This document shows, piece after piece, positions 1 through 8,244 of a stretch of 64,000 nucleotides of DNA (position 1 is the first letter of the stretch; every line of letters begins with the position of its first letter). Source of the stretch: an uncultured Rhodocyclaceae bacterium (GTDB taxonomy: Bacteria > Pseudomonadota > Gammaproteobacteria > Burkholderiales > Rhodocyclaceae); contig OU015322.1 of NCBI GenBank assembly GCA_907163225.1, positions 1,116,001 through 1,180,000 of the forward strand, in the 5' to 3' direction. The position numbers were made by a program, and so were the translations under genes. The notes under the pieces were generated by a model that did no database searches, was not told the DNA's origin, and worked only from the letters and a program-made list of their open reading frames with translations.

Positions 1-12
1 TTGCTGGCGGGC

Positions 13-495
13 GTACTTTCTTTTGCTTCGCCAAAAGAAAGTAGCCAAAGAAAAGGCGACCCCGGGGGCGGCGCCGGCTATGCCGGTTCCTTGCGCTACT
101 CGGAACGCCGGGCGGCTGGCTAAACTCGCCTGCGGCTCAAACAACGCCAGCCGACTGCCCCCGGCCTTCCTGCGTTGCTCAGCGCCTTCCACGGGGACCC
201 GAAAGGCGTCCCGACTCAGCCATCGTGCCAAAGAAAACGGGTTCCACGGTCAACCGGGAAAAAGGCCAAAAAATGAAACCCCAAGCTTGCCCACGGACGT
301 TTTTCCGGGCCCCTTGCGAGGTGCCGAGCAACGCAGGAAGGCCGGGGGCCTTCGGCGAGGACTGTCTGAGGGGCGTAGCCCCGAGTTCCGCAGCCGCCCG
401 GCGTTCCGAGTAGCGCAGGGAACCGGCGTAGCCGGCACCGAACCAGGGTCGCCTTCTTTTTGCTTACTTTTTCTTGGCGAAGCAAGAAAAAGTGA
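13..495. repeat. Large imperfect inverted repeat, intergenic element
   Basis: No gene is supported in the first 600 bases. Two modules of about 200 bp face each other. Each outer end is a strong hairpin (14-43 and about 465-495, both with stems like ACTTTCTTTTG around a CTTCG-type loop). Each module then reads inward through a matching GC-rich stretch (for example GCGCTACTCGGAACGCCGGG on one side and its complement on the other). A copy of the dispersed CCGGTTGACCGT repeat sits near the centre (246-257). Open frames across it are low-complexity and differ in every frame, so I treat the stretch as non-coding repeat DNA. Confidence 0.75.
246..257 (-). repeat. Dispersed repeat copy 1
   Basis: Exact core CCGGTTGACCGT on the minus strand, with a preceding T-rich half (element about 242-274), at the centre of the large inverted repeat. 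Confidence 0.8.
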
Positions 496-603
496 GACGC
501 CCTGCAAGGGCGGAACCCCAAGCCAAACCAAGCACCTCGGCCAAAAAAACCTGCACGCATCAGAAGATGCAATCAGAAGATGCAGCCCGACAACAGCCGA
601 TTT

Positions 604-1254
604 TTACGCTTGGCCGGCAGCCAGCGCCCGACGAATCGCCGCCGCGAGGATGGCCGGATCTTCGGCGCCTACCACTATCTCCCGACCGCCGACGATGAAG
701 GTCGGCACCATCGAAATACCCATCGCCCGGTAGCTGCGCTCCATGGCGCGTACTTCGTCGGTGTCGGTGCCGGACGCCAGATAGCGCTCGACGTCGTCAC
801 CGGGATAGCCACATTCGACCGCCACCTGTTTGAGCAGGGCCAAATCGCCGATCCGCTCGCCGCGCTGGAACTGGGCGACGAATAGCCGCTCTACGAGCTT
901 GGCCGCATCGCCCCGCTGCTGCGCCCAGTGGATCAGCCGGTGCGCCTGCAGCGTATTGGCACGGACCTCGATTTTCTCGAAGGCGTAGTCAACGCCCCAC
1001 GGGCGGCCGGCGGCGCGGACGCGCTCGAACAAGGCTGCGACCGGCGCTGGGCCACCAAATTTCTTTTCGAGAAACGGCAGGTAGGGTTCGCCTTCCGGCG
1101 GCGTATCGGGATTCAGGAAAAACGGGCGCCAGCGCTTTTCGCAGCTGAAGTCGGGCAACTCGCGGCGCATCTCGGCGATGGCGGCATCAAGGCGGCGCAG
1201 GCCGATAAAGCACCATGGGCAGACGAGGTCGGAGACGATTTCGATGGTAGTCAT
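604..1254 (-). CDS. DsbA-family oxidoreductase (FrnE-like)
   Basis: A 216-residue thioredoxin-fold protein. The N-terminus carries a C-P-W-C active site (about residues 12-15, in SDLVCPWCFIG), followed by the helical insertion and C-terminal V-P-T-F cis-proline region (MVPTFIVGG) typical of the FrnE/2-hydroxychromene-2-carboxylate isomerase branch of DsbA. There is no signal peptide, so it is probably cytoplasmic, as FrnE proteins are. I chose the ATG at 1254 because the thioredoxin fold begins there; the in-frame extension upstream overlaps the neighbouring gene and looks non-coding. It is the last gene of a long minus-strand operon, 34 bases after the alpha/beta hydrolase. A thiol-disulfide role for this locus is an inference. 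Confidence 0.85.
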   Translation of the reverse strand: MTTIEIVSDLVCPWCFIGLRRLDAAIAEMRRELPDFSCEKRWRPFFLNPDTPPEGEPYLPFLEKKFGGPAPVAALFERVRAAGRPWGVDYAFEKIEVRANTLQAHRLIHWAQQRGDAAKLVERLFVAQFQRGERIGDLALLKQVAVECGYPGDDVERYLASGTDTDEVRAMERSYRAMGISMVPTFIVGGREIVVGAEDPAILAAAIRRALAAGQA

Positions 1255-1288
1255 GGCGCGATCATACCGGCTAAATTCGCTCCGTAAA

Positions 1289-2203
1289 TCAGTCGATACT
1301 CTCCACGCACTCCACGACCCAGCCCAGCGCCTTGACGCAGGCACGGGCCATGGCCGGCGACAGCGCATCGTGGCCGGCGCTGGCCACCGGCACCCAGGTC
1401 GCTTCAGGCCAGGCGCGGTGCAACGCTTCGGCGGCCGGGGGCGGGCAGACCGGATCGGCCATGCCCTGAACGATGATGGCCGGCAGGTGGCGAATGCGGT
1501 CGATGCCTGCCAGCAGCTGGCCTGGCATCAAAAAACAATCGCGCGTCAGGTAGTGCATCTGGATGCGCGCCCTGGCCTGCTGCATGCCATTGGGTGGCGC
1601 ATCGAGCGGCTCTTTGCCGATCAGGTTGCGCTGATAGTCGAGCCAGACCCGTGCCGCCTGAGTTGCCCGTTCGGCGTGCTCGTGCAGAATGATCCGGGCG
1701 AAGACCGCCAGCGGATCGCCGCGCTCCTGGCGTGGCAGCAGCTTACCCAAGTCACGCGAATAGGCGACGATCTCTTCGCGGGAGCCCAGGAAAATGCCGT
1801 GCATGACCAGCCCAAGGACGTTTTCCGGATAAATCTGGGCATAGGCCAGGGCCAGCAGGCTGCCCCATGAGCCGCCAAAAACGATCCAGGCATGAATGCC
1901 CAGCGCCTCGCGCACGTAATCAAGATCGGCGACCAGATCGAGCGTCGTGTTCGCGCCCAGTTCGCCACTCGGCAGGCTGCGCCCGGCGCCCCGCTGATCG
2001 ATCATGACGACACGATATACCGCCGGGTCGAACAGCCGCCGGTGCTCGGACATGCAGCCGGCACCCGGCCCGCCATGCAGGAAAAGCACGGGCACGCCAT
2101 CGTGCGGGCCGCATTCCTCGACATGCAGGATATGCCCGTCGCCGACAGCCATCTGCCGGATGCAGCGCGGCTGGCAGGCGGGGAACAACAAATCCCCGGT
2201 CAT
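1289..2203 (-). CDS. pip: Proline iminopeptidase-like alpha/beta hydrolase
   Basis: 304 residues with the alpha/beta-hydrolase S33 layout: oxyanion-hole motif HGGPGAG (about 43-49), D-Q-R-G-A-G-R-S, and nucleophile elbow GGSWGS with Ser112. The acidic residue lies in GMADPVCPP and the catalytic His in SAGHDALSP near the C-terminus. Family members release N-terminal proline from peptides. The gene abuts the response-regulator stop codon with no gap, so it belongs to the quinoprotein operon. Its role there is unknown; related hydrolases act on small esters, so peptidase activity is a family-level call. No signal peptide is visible. Confidence 0.85.
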   Translation of the reverse strand: MTGDLLFPACQPRCIRQMAVGDGHILHVEECGPHDGVPVLFLHGGPGAGCMSEHRRLFDPAVYRVVMIDQRGAGRSLPSGELGANTTLDLVADLDYVREALGIHAWIVFGGSWGSLLALAYAQIYPENVLGLVMHGIFLGSREEIVAYSRDLGKLLPRQERGDPLAVFARIILHEHAERATQAARVWLDYQRNLIGKEPLDAPPNGMQQARARIQMHYLTRDCFLMPGQLLAGIDRIRHLPAIIVQGMADPVCPPPAAEALHRAWPEATWVPVASAGHDALSPAMARACVKALGWVVECVESID

Positions 2204-2851
2204 TCAGGCCTCGATCAGGCCGTTGCGTACGGCGACCAGCGTCAGCTCGGCAGCGTTCTGCACGTTGAGCTTCTGCTTGATATGGTAGAGATGGGTGCCG
2301 ACCGTGCTCGGGCTGAGGCAAAAGTCTTCGGCCACATCATTCACCGAGCGCCCCTCGGCCAGTTTCATGAAGACCGCCAGCTCCTTCTCGGTCAGTGTGT
2401 CGACCGGGTTGGCAGAGCCGGAGAGCTGCGCCAGGGCGACCGACTGCGCCAGCGCCGGGTCGAGATAGCGGCGCTCGCTGGCAACCTGGCCAACGGCACG
2501 CAGGAACTCCTCGGGCGCTGCCCGTTTGCACAGGTAGCCGCGGGCGCCGAGGCGCAGGGCGCGCACCGGCACGATGTCGTCGTTGTGGGCCGAGAGCATC
2601 AACACCTTGGCCTTGGCGTCCCAGACGAGCAGGCGTTCGAGCGCGACCAGGCCGCCGATACCGGGCATCGAGACGTCCATCACGACCACATCCGGGTTGG
2701 TTTCGGCATAAAGGCGGACGGCGTTTTCGCCGTTCTCAGCCTCGCCCGCCACCGCGGCGCCAGCGCCTTCGAGCAAACAACGAAAGCCAAGGCGAACCAT
2801 GGCGTGGTCGTCTACGAGCAGGATACGTTTGCCGTGCAAATCGTTAGTCAT
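2204..2851 (-). CDS. LuxR/NarL-family response regulator
   Basis: 215 residues. The receiver domain has the acidic pair D14-D15 in LLVDDH, phospho-acceptor D59 in VVMDVSMPG and the conserved Lys in YLCKRAA. The C-terminal LuxR helix-turn-helix is LTEKELAVFMKLAEG...LSPSTVGTHLYHIKQKL. The start at 2851 is preceded by a GGAGG ribosome site and overlaps the kinase stop by 4 bases (ATGA). It is the natural output of the adjacent kinase. Because the pair is co-transcribed with a TonB receptor, TonB and quinoprotein partner genes, it probably controls part of the alcohol-oxidation regulon, perhaps in response to metal or substrate (inference). Confidence 0.9.
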   Translation of the reverse strand: MTNDLHGKRILLVDDHAMVRLGFRCLLEGAGAAVAGEAENGENAVRLYAETNPDVVVMDVSMPGIGGLVALERLLVWDAKAKVLMLSAHNDDIVPVRALRLGARGYLCKRAAPEEFLRAVGQVASERRYLDPALAQSVALAQLSGSANPVDTLTEKELAVFMKLAEGRSVNDVAEDFCLSPSTVGTHLYHIKQKLNVQNAAELTLVAVRNGLIEA

Positions 2852-4257
2852 GCTAATTCCTCCGGGGAAGGCTGCACTACGGAATCGGGCAGGCTGACGA
2901 CAATGCGGAAGCCGCCGCCGGCCGGTTGTTCGAATTGCAGATGGCCGCCCAGCGCAGCGATGCGCTCGCCCATGCCGGTCAGACCAAGTCCGCACCCGGC
3001 TTGCGCTGAAGGCTGGCCAGAACGGCCGCAGCCGTTGTCGGTCAGCGTCAGGTGCAGGCAGCCGGCAATGCGGTTGATGGACAGCTCGACCTGGGTGGCA
3101 TCAGCGTGGCGCACGACATTGGTCAGGCCTTCCTGGACGATGCGAACGATGGCCATGGCCAGATCATCGGCCACGGGCTGAGAGCCGATGAGCAGCGTGC
3201 TGCTCACGACAATATCCGGGTGCTGCCCCTGCCAGCCGGCCAGCTGGCGTTCGAGCGTCACGGCCAGGCTATTGCCGGCAGCCGGACGCAGGCGATGGAG
3301 GATATTGCGCACGCCGTCCTGCATTTCGCCGGTCACGGCAACGATGCCCTGGGCCGGGATGTGCAGCGAAGGCGCGTCGGCGGTGCGCTGGACGATGGCG
3401 CCCGCCAGCGCACGGACGGCAGTGATGCCCTGGGCCAGCTCGTCGTGCAGCTCGCGGGCGATGACCCGACGCTCCTCTTCCAGCCCGGCCTGCATGCGGC
3501 GGGCAACTTCGCGGTCGCTTTCGAGCCGCACGTTCTGGTCAACAGCCTCGCCCAGCCGGTCGGCCATGCCATTGAAGGCGCGCGAGATGCGACCGAGCTC
3601 AGGCGTCGCGAAGACCGGCAGGCGGGTGTCGAAACGGCCGCGCCCGGTACGGTCCAGGGCGCGCATGATCTGTGAGAGCGGGCGCAGCGCCCTACCCAGC
3701 GCACCGCGCGTTGCGACAAAAATGAGCGCGAGCAAGGCGACCGCCCAGCCGGCCATGGCGGCCAATTCGTCCCAGGCGTCGAGAATGGCACGCGATGTAT
3801 CGGGATGCAGCGTCAGCGTGTACCCCTCGACGGCCAGCGTGCGTGCCGGCAATTCACTGGCCAGCAGGCTCGCGAACCACGCCGGCGCCAATCGCCCTGC
3901 CTTGTAGGTTGGCGCCGGCGACCGGTAGATGGTTTCGCCTGCCGCCGTACGGATTTCGAGTTCGTTGGCCCGCACCCGGCCGATGGCGCGCGCCACGCCA
4001 AGCAGCCGCTCGCCGCGCGTCGCCGCCGGCACGTCGTGCATTTCGCCGAGCACGGCCTTGAGCCACTGCTCTGAAACGCGCGACGCGGCCTCGACCTCCT
4101 CGTGGATGGCATTGCGCGTCCCGTGCAGCCAGAATCCAGTCATCACGACGAGCAGGCTGGCGGCCAGCGCGGTAAGAACGAGGCCGACGCGGGTGTGCAG
4201 GCTCAACCGCAGCTTGCTGCGGTCAACCTGCGAAATCGGCCAAATTTGAAATGTCAT
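2848..4257 (-). CDS. Membrane sensor histidine kinase (HisKA_3 type)
   Basis: 469 residues. Two membrane segments (about 23-45 and 167-184) flank a periplasmic domain of roughly 120 residues. HAMP follows, then a HisKA_3 dimerisation domain with phospho-acceptor His271 in RELHDELAQG, then an HATPase_c domain (QEGLTNVVRHA; DNGCGRSG; GLGLTGMGERI). It resembles NarX/UhpB-type kinases that pair with LuxR regulators. Its start overlaps the TonB-receptor stop by 4 bases and its stop overlaps the regulator start by 4, so translation is coupled. The first 14 codons coincide with a degenerate copy of the dispersed repeat (core 4219-4230), suggesting the extreme N-terminus was added by it. Confidence 0.9.
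   Translation of the reverse strand: MTFQIWPISQVDRSKLRLSLHTRVGLVLTALAASLLVVMTGFWLHGTRNAIHEEVEAASRVSEQWLKAVLGEMHDVPAATRGERLLGVARAIGRVRANELEIRTAAGETIYRSPAPTYKAGRLAPAWFASLLASELPARTLAVEGYTLTLHPDTSRAILDAWDELAAMAGWAVALLALIFVATRGALGRALRPLSQIMRALDRTGRGRFDTRLPVFATPELGRISRAFNGMADRLGEAVDQNVRLESDREVARRMQAGLEEERRVIARELHDELAQGITAVRALAGAIVQRTADAPSLHIPAQGIVAVTGEMQDGVRNILHRLRPAAGNSLAVTLERQLAGWQGQHPDIVVSSTLLIGSQPVADDLAMAIVRIVQEGLTNVVRHADATQVELSINRIAGCLHLTLTDNGCGRSGQPSAQAGCGLGLTGMGERIAALGGHLQFEQPAGGGFRIVVSLPDSVVQPSPEELA
4219..4230 (-). repeat. Dispersed repeat copy 2 (degenerate)
   Basis: CAGGTTGACCGC on the minus strand, plus a matching T/G-rich half (to 4250). Encodes the first residues of the histidine kinase in sense. 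Confidence 0.45.
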
Positions 4258-6575
4258 TTGCCGCCAAACACGTAGCGCACGCCGAGCCAGCCGGAACGCG
4301 GGGCACCGGGCGCGACGAAGGTTTCACGACGCCAGTCGTCGGGGTCGGTCTGCAGGCTGCCACCGACGAAGGGGTTTTCGGCCAGGGCGCCGGCCGTGGC
4401 GTAGTGCTTGTCGAAGACGTTGTTGACCTTGGCGAAGAGCTGCCAGCCGCCGCCCAGCTTGGCCTCGGCATTGAGATTGAGGATGGCGTAGCCGGGAATC
4501 TTGCCCGGGCCGTCGAAGGTGCGCGTGTTGCCCAGGGCATCGGTATAGGTGCCGCTCTGGTGCTGGTTGTTTTCGTTACCGCGCACGGTCTGGCCGGAGA
4601 AAGCCTGCACATCGCCGCCGATGCGCAGCCAGTCGGTAGCACGCCAGGCCAGGCCGAGCTTGAGGCTGTGCTGCGGCAGACCGGGGATGCGGTTGCCCTT
4701 CTTGACCAGAATCTCGTCGTCCTGCCCGGCGCCGGTACATTCCGCCGCCGTGCCGCGCGTGCTGTTGTTTTCGGCCAGGATACAGGCGTCGGAACGGAAG
4801 GTGGCCTGCAGCCAGGTGTAGTTGGCGTACCAGTCGAAGCGGCGATGGCTGCCGTTGAGGCCGAGTTCGAGGCCCTGGCGCAGCGTCTTGCCGTAGTTGG
4901 TGAAGTAGCCGGCGCTGGTCGAGGTGCCGACGAACAGGATGTCGTCGCTGCTCATGGTGCGGAACAGGCCGGCGCTCCAGTTGGCATTTCCTAACATTTC
5001 ACCGGCCAGCTTGCCGCGCAGACCGGCTTCGAGGGTGCGGGCGACGACCTGCTTCAGATACGGGTCGGCGGCCATCGAGTTGGGCAACGTGCACGGGTTG
5101 GCCGGGTCGGCGCAGCCGAGTTCGATCGGCGTCGGCACGCGGTTGCCCTGGCTGAAGCCAGCGTAGGCATTGAGCGCCGGGACGATCTGCCAACTCAGAC
5201 CGATGGCCGGGTTGAGCTTGCGGTATTTGTGGTCGCCGTCGAGGTTGGGCGCCGTGCGGTTGAGTTCGTCGAAGGTCGTGACGTGGCTCATGTTGTAGCG
5301 CGCCGAGGCGGTCAGGTGCAGGTTCGGCAGCAGCGAGTACGTGTCGGTGACGAACAGGCTGGCCGTGCTGGTCTTGCCGTTGATCTGGTTTTCGACTTCG
5401 AGCGGCTCCAGGTTGGTCACGCCACGCGTGGCATCGAGCTCGCCGAGTTCCTGCGTCTGCTGGAAGTTGATGCGGGCCTGATCGTAGGAAGCGCCGACAG
5501 CCAGCTGGTGCTGCTTGCCGCTGAAATTCCACTGGGCGGCGATACCGGTGGTGCGCTGGGTCGTCCGCGTCCGGTTGTTGGCCCCCGTTTCATCGTAGGT
5601 CGGGTCGAGATCGTATTCGTCCTCGTAGTCGTCGTTCATGTCGCCGTTCAGCGTGCGCGTCTTGCTGCGGCGGTGATAGACGCTGCCGGAGAGGCTCTGA
5701 GTGTCGCTGAGCCACAGCTTGCCGTTGAGGGCGAGCTGGGTCATGTCGTTGCGCGTCTCGTCGGGGTGCGTGAAGATATTTTCGCGACGCGCGGCGAGCA
5801 TCGATTGCGGCACGAGACCATTGCCGATCAGCCGGCTGCGCGCCTTGGTCAGCGTCAGGTCGGCCTCGCCGGCGGCGTTGCGGAAGGACAGCTTGCCGAA
5901 GAACTGCTTGACGTCGGACGGCGAATGATCGCGCCAGCCGTCTTCGCGGAACCAGTCGCCGGCGCCGTACCAGCCGAAGGTGCCATTGTTGCCGCCGTAT
6001 TCGAGCTCGGTGTTGGTGCGATTGAAACTACCGCCCGAAAACTCGATCTTGCCGCCCGGGTGCGAGAAACCGCTCTTGGTGCGCATGGACAGCGCGCCGC
6101 CCAGGGTATTGAGGCCGAAAGCCGGGTTGGAACCGGGAATCAGGTCGATGCCGGCAATCGCCGAATTGGGGATCAAATCCCAGTTGACCGTGTCGCCGAA
6201 AGGTTCGTTGACGCGCACGCCATCGACGTAGACCGACAACCCCTGCGCCGTGCCGAGCAGCGGCGAGGCCGTGAAGCCGCGGTAATTGAGGTCGGCCTGA
6301 TAGGGATTGCCGGTGACTTCATTGACGGTGATGGCCGGCACCTGGCGAACCAGTTGCTCGGCGATATTCTGGCTCTCGATTTCGTCGAGCCGGCGGTCGT
6401 CGAGCGACTGGACGTTGGCCGGCAGGTGCAGGCGCGGCACGCCGATGCCGGACAGCGGCGTGGTGCCGACCACCTCGACGGTGGGTAAGGTGACCATCGG
6501 ATCGGCAGCGAAAGCCGGAGCGAAGGCGGTGGAGATGGCGATGGCGAGTAGCGAGCGCTGGGGAATTTGTCTCAT
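4254..6575 (-). CDS. TonB-dependent outer-membrane receptor
   Basis: 773 residues: signal peptide (cleavage near FAPAFA-ADP), plug domain (LPANVQSLDDRRLDEIESQNIAEQLV; VYVDGVRVNEPFGD; GSNPAFGLNTLGGALSM) and a 22-strand-type barrel ending in an aromatic C-terminus (WLGVRYVFGGK). Its ligand cannot be read from sequence. It overlaps the adjacent TonB-like gene and the downstream kinase by 4 bases each, and the operon carries quinoprotein partner genes opposite a lanthanide-type alcohol dehydrogenase. The most economical inference is uptake of a lanthanide complex (lanthanophore) or of PQQ, by analogy with methylotroph lanthanide receptors. Siderophore or vitamin uptake remain alternatives. Confidence 0.9.
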   Translation of the reverse strand: MRQIPQRSLLAIAISTAFAPAFAADPMVTLPTVEVVGTTPLSGIGVPRLHLPANVQSLDDRRLDEIESQNIAEQLVRQVPAITVNEVTGNPYQADLNYRGFTASPLLGTAQGLSVYVDGVRVNEPFGDTVNWDLIPNSAIAGIDLIPGSNPAFGLNTLGGALSMRTKSGFSHPGGKIEFSGGSFNRTNTELEYGGNNGTFGWYGAGDWFREDGWRDHSPSDVKQFFGKLSFRNAAGEADLTLTKARSRLIGNGLVPQSMLAARRENIFTHPDETRNDMTQLALNGKLWLSDTQSLSGSVYHRRSKTRTLNGDMNDDYEDEYDLDPTYDETGANNRTRTTQRTTGIAAQWNFSGKQHQLAVGASYDQARINFQQTQELGELDATRGVTNLEPLEVENQINGKTSTASLFVTDTYSLLPNLHLTASARYNMSHVTTFDELNRTAPNLDGDHKYRKLNPAIGLSWQIVPALNAYAGFSQGNRVPTPIELGCADPANPCTLPNSMAADPYLKQVVARTLEAGLRGKLAGEMLGNANWSAGLFRTMSSDDILFVGTSTSAGYFTNYGKTLRQGLELGLNGSHRRFDWYANYTWLQATFRSDACILAENNSTRGTAAECTGAGQDDEILVKKGNRIPGLPQHSLKLGLAWRATDWLRIGGDVQAFSGQTVRGNENNQHQSGTYTDALGNTRTFDGPGKIPGYAILNLNAEAKLGGGWQLFAKVNNVFDKHYATAGALAENPFVGGSLQTDPDDWRRETFVAPGAPRSGWLGVRYVFGGK

Positions 6576-7309
6576 GTTGTTTTTTTGAGCTTGTAGTTGA
6601 TGGGTACGACGACTTGAATTTCGTTGCTGTCGAGCGCCTCAGGCAGCGGCGGCAGACTGGCCAGTGCTTCGAGCATGGCCAGCGCGTGTTGGTCGAGGAC
6701 ATCGAAGCCGCTGGAGCGGTCGACCGCGACGCCGAGCAGGTTGCCCTTGCGGGCGACTTTCAGGCGCAGGCGGACTTCGCCCTCCCAGCCGCGCATGGCG
6801 GCGACGCGCGGGTACTCCTGATGGCGGGCAAACAACTCACCGAGGCGCTGGCGATAGCCTTCGAGGACTTCGCTTTGCGGGCGTTGCGGCGCGATGGCCG
6901 GGGCCGGCCGGGCGGACTCGGCAACCGGTGCGGAAGCAGAAACCGCTGGCGCGACATTTTCGGCAGCCATCGCCGATGACGACGATGGCGCGGGGGCCGG
7001 CACATTGGCCGGCCCGGCAGTCTGCGTCGTTCGCGGAGCCGGCCGCTCCGAACGACTTGCTTCCTGCCGGGCCTTCTGGGGGACGGCTGCCGGCGCCGGG
7101 GCGACTTCGGCAACAGGTCCGGATTCGGTAACCGCCATCAGGCGGATCGAGGCAAAAATGGGCGGCAGACTGACCGGCCCGCTCTGGCGCTGCCACGAGG
7201 TCAGCGCGAACAACGAGGCGTGGAAGAGAATGGACAATCCCAGAATTGCCCAAAATTTCCGGTTGACCGTGGGAATGACCGGCAGCTCGATGTTGGCCGC
7301 GGTGATCAC
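6572..7309 (-). CDS. TonB-like energy transducer
   Basis: 245 residues: cytoplasmic N-terminus, single membrane anchor (about residues 18-37, ILGLSILFHASLFAL), Pro/Ala-rich periplasmic spacer, and C-terminal TonB domain (YPRVAAMRGWEGEVRLRLKVARKG; SSGFDVLDQHALAMLEAL). Start and stop each overlap a neighbour by 4 bases, so it is produced together with the receptor and probably serves it specifically. Residues about 13-20 (PTVNRKFW) are encoded by an exact copy of the dispersed repeat in antisense (core 7259-7270), so this repeat contributes coding sequence just before the membrane anchor. No ExbB/ExbD is present in the window; these would be supplied from elsewhere. Confidence 0.88.
   Translation of the reverse strand: MITAANIELPVIPTVNRKFWAILGLSILFHASLFALTSWQRQSGPVSLPPIFASIRLMAVTESGPVAEVAPAPAAVPQKARQEASRSERPAPRTTQTAGPANVPAPAPSSSSAMAAENVAPAVSASAPVAESARPAPAIAPQRPQSEVLEGYRQRLGELFARHQEYPRVAAMRGWEGEVRLRLKVARKGNLLGVAVDRSSGFDVLDQHALAMLEALASLPPLPEALDSNEIQVVVPINYKLKKTT
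7259..7270 (+). repeat. Dispersed repeat copy 3
   Basis: Exact core, full element 7242-7275, inside the tonB-like gene in antisense; encodes P-T-V-N-R-K-F-W. Confidence 0.8.
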
Positions 7310-8244
7310 GGTTTCACCCCCAGCGCTTCCTGCTCGGCGGCCGGGAAGAGATGGCCGACCGAGCGGCGATATTCGCTGGCCGCCACCGGCAGGCTGGCGA
7401 ATTCGGCGGGCAGCGGGCGGGCCAGCACGTCGTTCATGTCCAGCCCAGCCTTTGCCGCGTCGCGCAGGGCGGCGCTCAGCCAGGTCAGCCAGGCGCGGGT
7501 CTGGCGGATCGGTGCGGCGTCAGTGGTCGGCGCGCCGTGCCCTGGGACCAGCAGCTTGAAACCGGATTCACGGGTCAGCACGTCGAGCTGGTCGAGGGCC
7601 TTGAGCCAGTGCGCGATGTCGGCATGCGGCGTGGTCGGCGCGCGGCCGTTGAAAACAAGGTCGCCGGCGAAGACGACGCCGCTCGTTGCATCGACGATGA
7701 CCAGATCGGCGCCGGTATGACCGTCAAGCGCAACAAGACGCAGGCTGCGGCCGGCAACTTCGACAACGCCGGCGCTCAGCGTCTTGCCGGGCAGCTGGAC
7801 TTCGGTGCCCTTCATCCAGTCGCCCGACATCCGGTAGAGGTTCTCGGCGAAGGCGTTGCCATCGGCCGCGATGCCGTTGCGCGTTTCAGCCAGGGCGGCA
7901 ATCGGCACATCGGCGAAAGCCTGGTTGCCGAGAAAGTGGTCGGGATGGTGGTGGGTGTTGATGACCAGCGCGATGGGCTTGGCCGTCACCGCCGCAATCG
8001 CCCGGCGCATCTGCTGGCCGTAGCGCAGCGACGGCCCCGTATCGATGACGATGACGCCCTGCGCGGCGACGATGAAGGCGGTGTTGACGATGTTGCCGCC
8101 GTTGTCGGTGGTGAAATCCTCGGTTTTGCCGATGAAGGCGTAGACGTTTTCGGCAAGGGGACGGGCACTCAGGCGGTAGTCGAAATCGACCGCCCCGAGC
8201 TGGCCGGCAACCAGCATCAGCAGCGCACAGAGCATGCGTTTCAC
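7306..8244 (-). CDS. Quinoprotein relay system zinc metallohydrolase (SoxH-like MBL fold)
   Basis: About 312 residues. Signal peptide, then a metallo-beta-lactamase domain with the Zn motif THHHPDH, a second ligand His in DGHTGADL, Asp in VFAGDLVF and His in VPGHGAP. It matches the family that co-occurs with PQQ alcohol dehydrogenases and SoxYZ-like carriers. I chose the GTG at 8244 because it overlaps the upstream stop (GTGA) and puts Lys-Arg before the hydrophobic signal segment; the ATG at 8235 is an alternative. The function in the relay is unproven in the family; hydrolytic release of a thiol-bound intermediate from the carrier is a reasonable guess. Confidence 0.85.
   Translation of the reverse strand: MKRMLCALLMLVAGQLGAVDFDYRLSARPLAENVYAFIGKTEDFTTDNGGNIVNTAFIVAAQGVIVIDTGPSLRYGQQMRRAIAAVTAKPIALVINTHHHPDHFLGNQAFADVPIAALAETRNGIAADGNAFAENLYRMSGDWMKGTEVQLPGKTLSAGVVEVAGRSLRLVALDGHTGADLVIVDATSGVVFAGDLVFNGRAPTTPHADIAHWLKALDQLDVLTRESGFKLLVPGHGAPTTDAAPIRQTRAWLTWLSAALRDAAKAGLDMNDVLARPLPAEFASLPVAASEYRRSVGHLFPAAEQEALGVKP

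Noticed and set aside
23..733. Apparent 236-residue open frame at the window start
   Set aside because: It crosses the large inverted repeat and the end of the FrnE-like gene, and is low-complexity Arg/Pro/Ala sequence.
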